DNA of 64,000 nucleotides from Helicobacter ganmani (lineage in GTDB: Bacteria > Campylobacterota > Campylobacteria > Campylobacterales > Helicobacteraceae). A model generated the notes under the pieces. That model saw nothing but the letters and a program-made list of their open reading frames with translations. It was not told where the DNA came from and did no database searches. Shown piece by piece: positions 58,403 through 64,000 of the stretch. Every line of letters begins with the position of its first letter. Position 1 is the first letter of the stretch. The position numbers and the translations under genes were made by a program. Where the stretch lies: NCBI RefSeq assembly GCF_003364315.1, contig NZ_NXLS01000001.1, positions 310,001 to 374,000 of the forward strand, in the 5' to 3' direction.

Positions 58403-58506
58403 CCCTTTTTTAAGGGGGGCGTTGCGGGGGGTGTCCCCCTGCTTTATGGAACATTAAAATGAGACTTTAAGGCTCATTTTTCCGCCTTTAACCTTGATAA
58501 AGGCGG
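58403..58506 (+). other. cluster of four hairpins, GC-rich for this genome
   Basis: CCCTT/AAGGG (58403-58416); GCGGGGG/CCCCCTGC with a 3-nt loop (58424-58442); AAAATGAG/CTCATTTT (58456-58480); CCGCCTTTA/TAAAGGCGG with a 7-nt loop (58482-58506). They fill the space between two divergent gene sets of the element. Candidates are an oriT, a single-strand initiation site or stacked terminators and leader folds. Confidence 0.65.
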
Positions 58507-58523
58507 GGCAATAAGGAGAAATT

Positions 58524-58973
58524 ATGACAAAACAGGAATTTAACGAAGCTCTTAAGGCATTAAATCTCACCAAAAAAGAGTTTTGCGAAAAATTGCGGGT
58601 AAATTACACAAGCTTGGTTAGCTCTTGGTTTAGAGTAGTGCCTATCCCACAATATGCAATTTCTTGGCTAGAACTTTACAAAACTGCTCAAAAATACGAA
58701 CAAGTTGCAGAAATTTTTAAAAAGGAATTTATCTTTAAAGGGCAAGAATCTACAAGCTTCACAAGAAAAGAATTTGAGGCAAGATTGCAAGAATTAAAAC
58801 TCACACGCATAGAATTTTGTAAAAAAGTTGGAATGAATGAAAATAGCATTCTTGCTAATTGGGATAGACAATCCCCCATTCCCTTATGGGTAGAGGCTTG
58901 GTTAAACACCTATGAAAATACAGAAAACTTTAAAAAGTTAGAGATTTTATTTGAGGGTTTTATAAAAACCTAA
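58524..58973 (+). CDS. tandem duplicated HTH-like protein
   Basis: 149 residues made of two similar units: FNEALKALNLTKKEFCEKLR, then SWFRVVPIPQYAISWLELY; and FEARLQELKLTRIEFCKKVG, then NWDRQSPIPLWVEAWLNTY. Each looks like a phage-type helix-turn-helix with a PIPxW motif. Both units in one chain would give a pseudo-dimer able to bind DNA alone. AATAAGGAGAAATT precedes the ATG right behind the hairpin cluster. A regulator of the element is inferred. Confidence 0.65.
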   Translation: MTKQEFNEALKALNLTKKEFCEKLRVNYTSLVSSWFRVVPIPQYAISWLELYKTAQKYEQVAEIFKKEFIFKGQESTSFTRKEFEARLQELKLTRIEFCKKVGMNENSILANWDRQSPIPLWVEAWLNTYENTENFKKLEILFEGFIKT

Positions 58974-59053
58974 ATCTTGGGCTTGGATACATTTTTTTCT
59001 AATTAATAATGTATAATTCCACTCATTCAAATTTCAAAACAAAGGAAAAAATA

Positions 59054-59449
59054 ATGAAAAATCATCTTAAATTGCTATTATTAGCAGGTATTGCAGGTTT
59101 TTTTGTGGCGTGTGGAGATAATGGATTGGTTGCGCTTAAGAATAATGGGTATAATAGTGAGCTTTACGACTATGGAATAAAACAAGTGCAAGAAAAATAC
59201 CCCGATTATAAACTATATTCTTATGAATCATTAAAAAGTGTTCCATTCTTAAAACTTGGTGAAAAAGCTTTTGTAAAGTCAAGAGATTTCGTAGCAGAAA
59301 TGACAAAAGATAAAACAAAACAATATGTAGATATAATTTTTGCCTATAAAAGTGATACAGACTATAAACTTATTTATGTAGAATGCCTTAATGCAAAAAA
59401 TGGTAATTCTTGCCCCTACATTGTTGATAAAACACAAGGATTATATTAA
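59054..59449 (+). CDS. putative lipoprotein
   Basis: 131 residues with a lipoprotein signal (LLLLAGIAGFFVAC-GDNG). The mature part has YGIKQVQEKYPDYKLYSYESLK and ends CPYIVDKTQ. Similar small lipoproteins accompany conjugation genes and may serve in entry exclusion, but nothing shows this directly. ATG at 59054 has AAAGGAAAAAATA ahead; a terminator follows. Confidence 0.7.
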   Translation: MKNHLKLLLLAGIAGFFVACGDNGLVALKNNGYNSELYDYGIKQVQEKYPDYKLYSYESLKSVPFLKLGEKAFVKSRDFVAEMTKDKTKQYVDIIFAYKSDTDYKLIYVECLNAKNGNSCPYIVDKTQGLY

Positions 59450-59461
59450 TACATTAAAACA

Positions 59462-59487
59462 AAGAGGGAGATTTCTCCTCTCTTTTT
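59462..59487 (+). terminator. terminator behind the lipoprotein gene
   Basis: GAG-GGAG-ATTT-CTCC-TCTC stem with one bulge, followed by TTTTT. Confidence 0.6.
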
Positions 59488-59547
59488 ATCCAAATCCTCA
59501 TAAAATTCCTTAAACTTGTGGAATCTCAATTATAGATTCAACTTATA

Positions 59548-60024
59548 TTAAAAAGGAATATCGGCATCGGTTATGGTTGTGGTATTTTCTGCTATTTGTG
59601 CCATTTCCTCAATTTGCTGTTGGGGAGCTTGTGTTCCCTCATAAACAATTTCAGGTTCAGGTTGTGCATTTTGTTCATTTTGTGTCTCTTTTGCTTTGGA
59701 AGTTACAAATTCAAAGCTTTTTACTAACACTTCCCACGAATATTTTGGTTGTCCATTTTCGTCAGAATAAACAGAGGTGTAAATCTCTCCATTGCATAAA
59801 AACTTATCGCCTTTCTTGAAATATTGATGAGCGATTTCAGCTCTCTTGCCAAAGATTGTTAAGGGAATCCAATCTGTGCGGTCTTTTGTGATTGTCTCAT
59901 TTCCCTCTTTCTTTGTAGTTCTCTTTGAGATTGCAAGAGAGTTTTTCGCATAAGGAAGTCCATTTTGCGTATAAGAGAGTTGAAAATCTCTACCTAAATT
60001 CCCACATAGTGTAACTTGATTCAT
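59548..60024 (-). CDS. ssb: single-stranded DNA-binding protein (element-borne)
   Basis: 158 residues: OB fold MNQVTLCGNLGRDFQLSYTQNG .. RTDWIPLTIFGKRAEIAHQYFKKGDKFLCNGEI, a Gln-rich linker and the acidic tip DADIPF that recruits partner proteins. The frame is open 10 codons further, but AAAGGATACACA fits the ATG at 60024. Mobile elements carry their own SSB to coat transferred strands. Confidence 0.92.
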   Translation of the reverse strand: MNQVTLCGNLGRDFQLSYTQNGLPYAKNSLAISKRTTKKEGNETITKDRTDWIPLTIFGKRAEIAHQYFKKGDKFLCNGEIYTSVYSDENGQPKYSWEVLVKSFEFVTSKAKETQNEQNAQPEPEIVYEGTQAPQQQIEEMAQIAENTTTITDADIPF

Positions 60025-60216
60025 TGTGTATCCTTTAAAAACAATATTTAACATTTAAAAAATGTTAAAAAATAGTTAAAACTATTTAAAACTATTTTTT
60101 AATACTTTTCTAAAGAGCCACGATTCAAATATTTGTTGAATCGTTTTGTATTCTTGTTTCAACATTGTTTCAGCTGGATAACAAATGTGATAACTAACGA
60201 CAGAAATTCCATATTC

Positions 60217-62172
60217 TTATTTTTTGCTTTTAAAGCATTTATCAATGAATGCAGAACATACTTTACAATCATCTTTATAGCCTTTTGGCAATTCTAAATT
60301 ATTTTTATTTGCTAAATCCTCTGCTAATTTGATTTGCTTCTCACTTGGTGGTGTAGGAGCTTTAGTCTTGTTTAGCTTTTCAATAAAGGCACTGCACTCT
60401 TTACAATCCTCATATATTTCTTTTGGAATCTCTATGTCCTGCTCTTTTGCTAGTTTTTCTGCATAGGCTATTTGTTTTTCACTTGGCTTGGTAATTTCTT
60501 TTTGGTTAATGGGAGCAAATTCCATTTTCTGATGTAAAGGGCGTATAAAGTCTGTGTATTTTAGCTCTCCCTTTGCAATGCAATCTAGCACATTTTCCAT
60601 TTCTTTAGTAAATTGCGCTTTTGTAATCCATTCCTCTTTATTATTTAGTGTTTGGATAAGAGTGATTCCTTTTTGTGTAGGGATAATGATATGCTCTTTA
60701 CCTTTTTTCTCTAAGATAATATAGCCTCTCTCTATTAAGATAGGGAGATAGGTTGCATAGGTGCTAGGTCGTCCAATTCCATTTTTCTCTAAAAGGGAGA
60801 TGAAGTTGCTTTCTTTATAAGGGCTTGGAGCTTTTTTCTTGAATTCTTGTGTATCAAATTTAGCAATCACAATCTCTTCTTCCTTGCTAAACTCTATGTC
60901 TTGAATTACTTTGTCCTCTTCTTCCTCTTCGTCTGCTTCTTCCGCAAATACACCTTTAAATCCTTTGTATAAGCATTTCGTGCTTTTGATATGGAAAAGC
61001 ATTGCCTTAATGGTAAAAGTGTAGTCTGTAATGGAGTTAATGCAATCTTTTGCTTGTGATAGAATCGTGTTTTGATAAATGGCTTGGTAAATCTCTTTTT
61101 CTTTGGGACTTAGATTATTTTCTTTGGCAATCTCATCTAATTGATTAAAAGAGTGGTAGTGTGTAATTCTAATTGCTTCGTGCGCTTCTGCTTGACTTTG
61201 GCTTCCTGCTTTATATTCTCTCCTTTGATACCATTCTTCACTGCTTAGATGAGATTGTAACTCATCTAAAAACTCTTTAGAAATTGCATTAGAATCTGTG
61301 CGATGATAAGTAATCAAGCCTTTTTCAAAAAGCTTTTGCGCACAATCCATTACTTCTTTTGTGGAAATTCCTAATCTCTTGCTTAGAGATTCTTGTAGTT
61401 GTGAGGTTCTATAAGGCATTTTTGGGGAATTTTTAACTTCTTTACTTTCAATTTCGTAGCATTTTGCAATATCTGGCAAATCATTAATAATAGAAAAAGC
61501 CTCTTGTTTATCATTGTAGAGATTATTATTTAAAAGAGACAATTCTTTACCATTTTTGCTAGAAATCGCTTTAATCTTATAATCCACTTTTTCTTTTAGA
61601 GGAAGTTTCTCATAGGCTTCAATTTCTTGTTGTCTTTGCACAATTAAAGCTAATACAGGGGTTTGCACTCTACCTATGCTAATATTCTCTTTAAAGATTC
61701 CCGCATATTTTGGGCTTAGAATGAAACCTACTAATTTATCTCCTACCGCTCTTGCTTTCCAACTCTCAAACATTTTTATATTGCTTTGTGAAAAAGGAAT
61801 TGCATTTGTAATGCCTTTCTCAATGCCACTCTCTGTAATCTCAAAAAATTCTGCCCTTTTCACACTCTTTGGATTCTTGTTTTTTAACATTTGATAGAAA
61901 AAATAACCAATTGCATATCCCTCTCTATCTGGGTCTGTTGCGATATAAACTTCTTTTCCCTCTGCTTCTTTTAAGGCTTTAAAGATATTATTCTTTTTTC
62001 TCTCATCGGTAAAATCAAAGATTGGCTCATAATTATCAAAATCTTTTAAAAAATCTTGCGTTAAACCTTTAAAGTGTCCTGCGGTTGCAAAGACTTTTGC
62101 GCCTGTGATTTTTTGGATTTTTTCCACTTTATTTGGGCTTTCAATGATGATTAAAGTATCGTTTAATTGCAT
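60217..62172 (-). CDS. topA: type IA DNA topoisomerase, ICE/plasmid type
   Basis: 651 residues. Toprim domain with ESPNKVEKI and TDPDREG, SIGRVQTPVLALI, the catalytic tyrosine in LITYHRTDS and GIGRPSTYA. The zinc-finger tail of chromosomal TopA is replaced by two copies of a 40-residue unit (SEKQIAYAEKLAKEQDIEIP..DCKECSAFI and SEKQIKLAEDLANKNNLELP..DCKVCSAFI). Similar extra topA genes occur in H. pylori TnPZ/tfs elements and conjugative plasmids. AATAAGGAGAAAAA precedes the ATG. Confidence 0.92.
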   Translation of the reverse strand: MQLNDTLIIIESPNKVEKIQKITGAKVFATAGHFKGLTQDFLKDFDNYEPIFDFTDERKKNNIFKALKEAEGKEVYIATDPDREGYAIGYFFYQMLKNKNPKSVKRAEFFEITESGIEKGITNAIPFSQSNIKMFESWKARAVGDKLVGFILSPKYAGIFKENISIGRVQTPVLALIVQRQQEIEAYEKLPLKEKVDYKIKAISSKNGKELSLLNNNLYNDKQEAFSIINDLPDIAKCYEIESKEVKNSPKMPYRTSQLQESLSKRLGISTKEVMDCAQKLFEKGLITYHRTDSNAISKEFLDELQSHLSSEEWYQRREYKAGSQSQAEAHEAIRITHYHSFNQLDEIAKENNLSPKEKEIYQAIYQNTILSQAKDCINSITDYTFTIKAMLFHIKSTKCLYKGFKGVFAEEADEEEEEDKVIQDIEFSKEEEIVIAKFDTQEFKKKAPSPYKESNFISLLEKNGIGRPSTYATYLPILIERGYIILEKKGKEHIIIPTQKGITLIQTLNNKEEWITKAQFTKEMENVLDCIAKGELKYTDFIRPLHQKMEFAPINQKEITKPSEKQIAYAEKLAKEQDIEIPKEIYEDCKECSAFIEKLNKTKAPTPPSEKQIKLAEDLANKNNLELPKGYKDDCKVCSAFIDKCFKSKK

Positions 62173-62196
62173 TTTTTCTCCTTATTTATAAGTTTA

Positions 62197-62205
62197 TGGT
62201 ATAAT
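62197..62205 (+). promoter_or_regulatory. extended -10 promoter of the small RNA/peptide locus
   Basis: TGGTATAAT is a perfect extended -10 box facing right, starting 25 bp from the divergent topA ATG. Transcription should begin near 62212, at the foot of the first stem-loop. Confidence 0.7.
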
Positions 62206-62211
62206 CCCACT

Positions 62212-62300
62212 ATCCATAAGGCAAAATGGATAAAAGAAATTTGCAACCTTTGGTGTGGTTGAAAGCTCAATTCTCGGTCTGGGAATTGAGCTTTTTTTTT
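62212..62300 (+). ncRNA. candidate small RNA or attenuated leader with three stem-loops
   Basis: About 89 nt from promoter to terminator. Stem 1 TATCCAT/ATGGATA (62211-62232); stem 2 CAACC/GGTTG with loop TTTGGTGT (62244-62261); stem 3 is the 12-bp terminator. Bases 62247-62257 (CCTTTGGTGTG) are the exact complement of 62328-62338 (CACACCAAAGG), which covers the ribosome binding site of the 28-residue peptide gene. It may act as an RNA regulator of that gene or as its cis leader. Confidence 0.65.
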
Positions 62301-62309
62301 GGCTATTGA
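62226..62309 (+). CDS. possible leader peptide running through the terminator
   Basis: A 27-codon frame, MDKRNLQPLVWLKAQFSV and WELSFFFGY, starting in stem 1 with AAGG in the loop 4 bp ahead. It spans stems 2 and 3 and stops 7 bases after the T run. Ribosomes moving through it would melt the terminator. Translation is unproven; the frame could be chance. Confidence 0.35.
   Translation: MDKRNLQPLVWLKAQFSVWELSFFFGY
62262..62300 (+). terminator. strong rho-independent terminator
   Basis: AAAGCTCAATTC (62262-62273) pairs perfectly with GAATTGAGCTTT (62283-62294), followed by T to 62300. The T run is only on the + strand side, fixing its direction. Confidence 0.9.
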
Positions 62310-62346
62310 GTTGGGTGTGGGGAGGAACACACCAAAGGAGTCCAAA

Positions 62347-62433
62347 ATGGAACTTTTAAGTTTAATCATTGCAGGGATTGCAGTGTTTGTAACGCTTTTT
62401 AGAGAGGAGATAAGAAACCTCCTAAAAAGGTAA
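62347..62433 (+). CDS. 28-residue hydrophobic peptide, toxin-like
   Basis: AAAGGAG with a 6-base spacer precedes the ATG, an ideal ribosome binding site. The peptide MELLSLIIAGIAVFVTLF carries one membrane-spanning segment and a charged tail REEIRNLLKR. Size, hydrophobic core and basic end are those of type I toxins and holin-like toxins. A local hairpin GGTGTG/CACACC (62314-62333) can also fold just ahead. Its own terminator follows. Toxicity is inferred. Confidence 0.6.
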   Translation: MELLSLIIAGIAVFVTLFREEIRNLLKR

Positions 62434-62455
62434 ATCTCTGCCATTTGCAAATTTA

Positions 62456-62490
62456 CACCGCTAAAACTTGCCACTTTAGCGGTGGTTTTA
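62456..62490 (+). terminator. terminator behind the small peptide gene
   Basis: CACCGCTAAA (62456-62465) pairs with TTTAGCGGTG (62475-62484), then GTTTTA. It lies 23 bp after the peptide stop. Confidence 0.75.
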
Positions 62491-62546
62491 TCTCCCATTG
62501 CTTCCTTTAATTGAAATAAAGATAGATTCACTACTTACTTCCTTTT

Positions 62547-63692
62547 TTATTTAAAAAAATCAGAAGTAGCACTCGTTTTTCCATTGCTTATGCTACCACC
62601 CCCGCTCTTTTTAAAGCTGTCATATAATTTCGTAGCAGTTTGTCCCATAGGGAGCATTGATGTAATTCCTCTTCCTAATGCTGCTTTGATTCCTGCTCCT
62701 GCTATTAATCCTGCTCCTCCCGTCATTGCACCTGTTGTAGTTGCAGAACCTACTGCCTTTAGAGGTGCTAATCCCACTGCGTCATCGTTTTGAGTGCCTA
62801 AAATTTGATTTACCCAACTTGGAACTTTAATTAAAATCATAATCGCAATGATTGCAACTATCATTAAGCCTATGGGTTTAAAAAATATGAATGTCAAGCT
62901 TGCAATCACTTGCTCTAATTGTGAAACATTATTTGGTATTAATTCTACCTTCTCTAATGCTACCATAGGAAAATTGCCTATAATCATCGCAATGGGTGCA
63001 TACATAGAATAAGAAAGATAAAGCTTTAGCCAAGAGAAAAAATATCCTCTTAACTGATTCATCATCAAACAAGGAATTACAATAGGAGCAATAGAAAGAA
63101 TGATTGTTGCCATAAACTTTGTAACAATGCAAATAGAGGTAATGGCAAGAATTAAAATCATATAGGTTAGCCACATTAACCCCCAAAAGAACATATAAAT
63201 ACCTGCATATATGGCACTGATAAATGTAGGGTCATCAAAAACAAGCCCTTTGCCTTGTTTTTTAAAATACTCAAATAAACTTTCGTATATTGCACTCATT
63301 CCATTATTTAAAGTATCAATCCCATTTCCAAAACTTGTTGCAAAATCTGTGCTTCCAAAATTCTGTGCAGTAATGGCAGAGACATAATTAATAGGCAAAT
63401 CCAATAAATTTAAAAACTCATAATAAGCCCCCTCATTGCCCATTATGACATAAACAATGCTTACAATCACTATCCAAACCAAAGATTGATAAGCGTCCTC
63501 TTTGTCAATTCCGCCTTTATGCAATCTTTTGATAAGCCAAAAGATTGCAATTAATCCTATAAAGCAATAGGCTAATCCATTAAAAAAGATTGCTTGTCCT
63601 GCGCCATAAATCATACTTATAAGGTTGGAAGCAATTTCGTGTAATTGTCCAAAAAGTGATTCAAACAATCCTTTTGCGCTTTCTTCTCCCAT
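62547..63692 (-). CDS. TrbL/VirB6-type conjugation membrane protein
   Basis: 381 residues with about six to seven hydrophobic segments and a Gly/Ala-rich tail (GAMTGGAGLIAGAGIKAALG). FFWGLMWLTYMILILAITSICIVTKFMATIILSIAPIVIPCLMM is the conserved TrbL/VirB6 core (shortened landmark). It forms part of the inner membrane channel of type IV secretion. AAATGGGAGAAG surrounds the start. The remaining secretion genes are expected beyond the window. Confidence 0.85.
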   Translation of the reverse strand: MGEESAKGLFESLFGQLHEIASNLISMIYGAGQAIFFNGLAYCFIGLIAIFWLIKRLHKGGIDKEDAYQSLVWIVIVSIVYVIMGNEGAYYEFLNLLDLPINYVSAITAQNFGSTDFATSFGNGIDTLNNGMSAIYESLFEYFKKQGKGLVFDDPTFISAIYAGIYMFFWGLMWLTYMILILAITSICIVTKFMATIILSIAPIVIPCLMMNQLRGYFFSWLKLYLSYSMYAPIAMIIGNFPMVALEKVELIPNNVSQLEQVIASLTFIFFKPIGLMIVAIIAIMILIKVPSWVNQILGTQNDDAVGLAPLKAVGSATTTGAMTGGAGLIAGAGIKAALGRGITSMLPMGQTATKLYDSFKKSGGGSISNGKTSATSDFFK

Positions 63693-63980
63693 TTAGATTC
63701 CTCTTGAAAAAGTTTGTGTTGAAAGAATGTTGGTTTGTGTTTTTTCTTGTATGGATTCTCCATTACAAGTTTGTGTTACGATAATTTCTTTTTCTATTAT
63801 GGTATTACCCTCTATTTGAGTAATGTGCTTTGTTGTCGTCTTTTGTAAAGGTATAGAATCTAATTTATAAGGAATATCTTTTTCTTTGATACTTTCTTTG
63901 GATTCTTGCGTTGTGATTTGATTTGTTTTTGTAGGATTTGTTTCGTTTAATCCTAAAAATTTTAAAAAACTAAACAGCAT
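63693..63980 (-). CDS. hypothetical protein upstream of trbL
   Basis: 95 residues, Thr/Gln/Lys-rich, mostly without predicted order (TNPTKTNQITTQESKESIKEK), no signal peptide. Its stop directly precedes the TrbL-type gene's start, so the two are coupled. AAAAGGGAAAAAAGA lies ahead of the ATG. No family recognised. Confidence 0.6.
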   Translation of the reverse strand: MLFSFLKFLGLNETNPTKTNQITTQESKESIKEKDIPYKLDSIPLQKTTTKHITQIEGNTIIEKEIIVTQTCNGESIQEKTQTNILSTQTFSRGI

Positions 63981-64000
63981 TCTTTTTTCCCTTTTGCTAT

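Noticed and set aside
62163-62531. 122-codon frame on the minus strand across the small RNA/peptide locus
   Set aside because: It is antisense to a promoter, perfect terminators and the peptide gene, has no ribosome binding site and reads as random sequence.

Overview
The window is chromosomal DNA of an AT-rich member of the Campylobacterota, most like an enterohepatic Helicobacter. The evidence is recognisable Helicobacter gene neighbourhoods (cvpA-lysS-glyA-DUF1882-SPOR; frdC-frdA-frdB; a NifU-like gene, a small unknown gene and murE; purA with fliJ-like and motE-like genes; hom-yraN), hydrogenase maturation genes (hypE, hypB, hypC), a TlpD-like CZB chemoreceptor, a FlaA-type flagellin, and homopolymer tracts of the kind used for phase variation in this group.

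Layout: 1-1.4 kb pheS 5' part, HIT and YciI proteins. 1.4-7.6 kb surface-glycan genes, including a GT8-like transferase with a G13 tract in frame and a two-domain GT2/capsule-type transferase, plus an HTH regulator. 7.7-12.2 kb RNase P RNA, hypE, moeA, ribA, hypB, hypC. 12.5-16.0 kb chemoreceptor, Na+/H+ antiporter and a small gene behind a sigma-54-type promoter. 16.0-18.7 kb a small accessory island: RelB/RelE-type toxin-antitoxin, a KAP-like P-loop NTPase and a broken glycosyltransferase end. 19-22.4 kb DUF2400 protein, DnaJ, SLC13 transporter. 22.36-24.73 kb a decayed plasmid integrated at the start codon of ogt; its repA is cut in two and sits at both ends in inverted order, as expected if a circle opened inside repA. 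24.7-36.5 kb ogt pseudogene, amino-acid ABC transporter, radical SAM protein, ferredoxin, SPOR/DUF1882/glyA/lysS/cvpA block, yajQ, lnt, tRNA-Leu. 36.6-38.6 kb a DUF2972-like gene behind a (TC)13 tract and a C13 tract next to a -10 box. 38.6-53.3 kb housekeeping, fumarate reductase, Cu/Zn superoxide dismutase, murE and flagellin.

From about 53.4 kb to the end lies a second, much fresher element: plasmid-type replication initiator, ParA with a ribbon-helix-helix partner, SSB, a plasmid/ICE-type topoisomerase I, a TrbL/VirB6 protein and many small unknown genes. It begins next to a dif-like palindrome behind flaA. It looks like an integrated conjugative plasmid or ICE whose remaining T4SS genes should lie beyond the right edge.

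The most novel-looking locus is at 62.20-62.49 kb in that element: an extended -10 promoter, three stem-loops ending in a strong terminator, a leader reading frame running through that terminator, then a 28-residue hydrophobic peptide gene with its own terminator. The loop of the second stem is perfectly complementary over 11 nt to the sequence that contains the peptide's ribosome binding site. This has the make-up of an RNA-controlled small toxin or attenuated membrane peptide.
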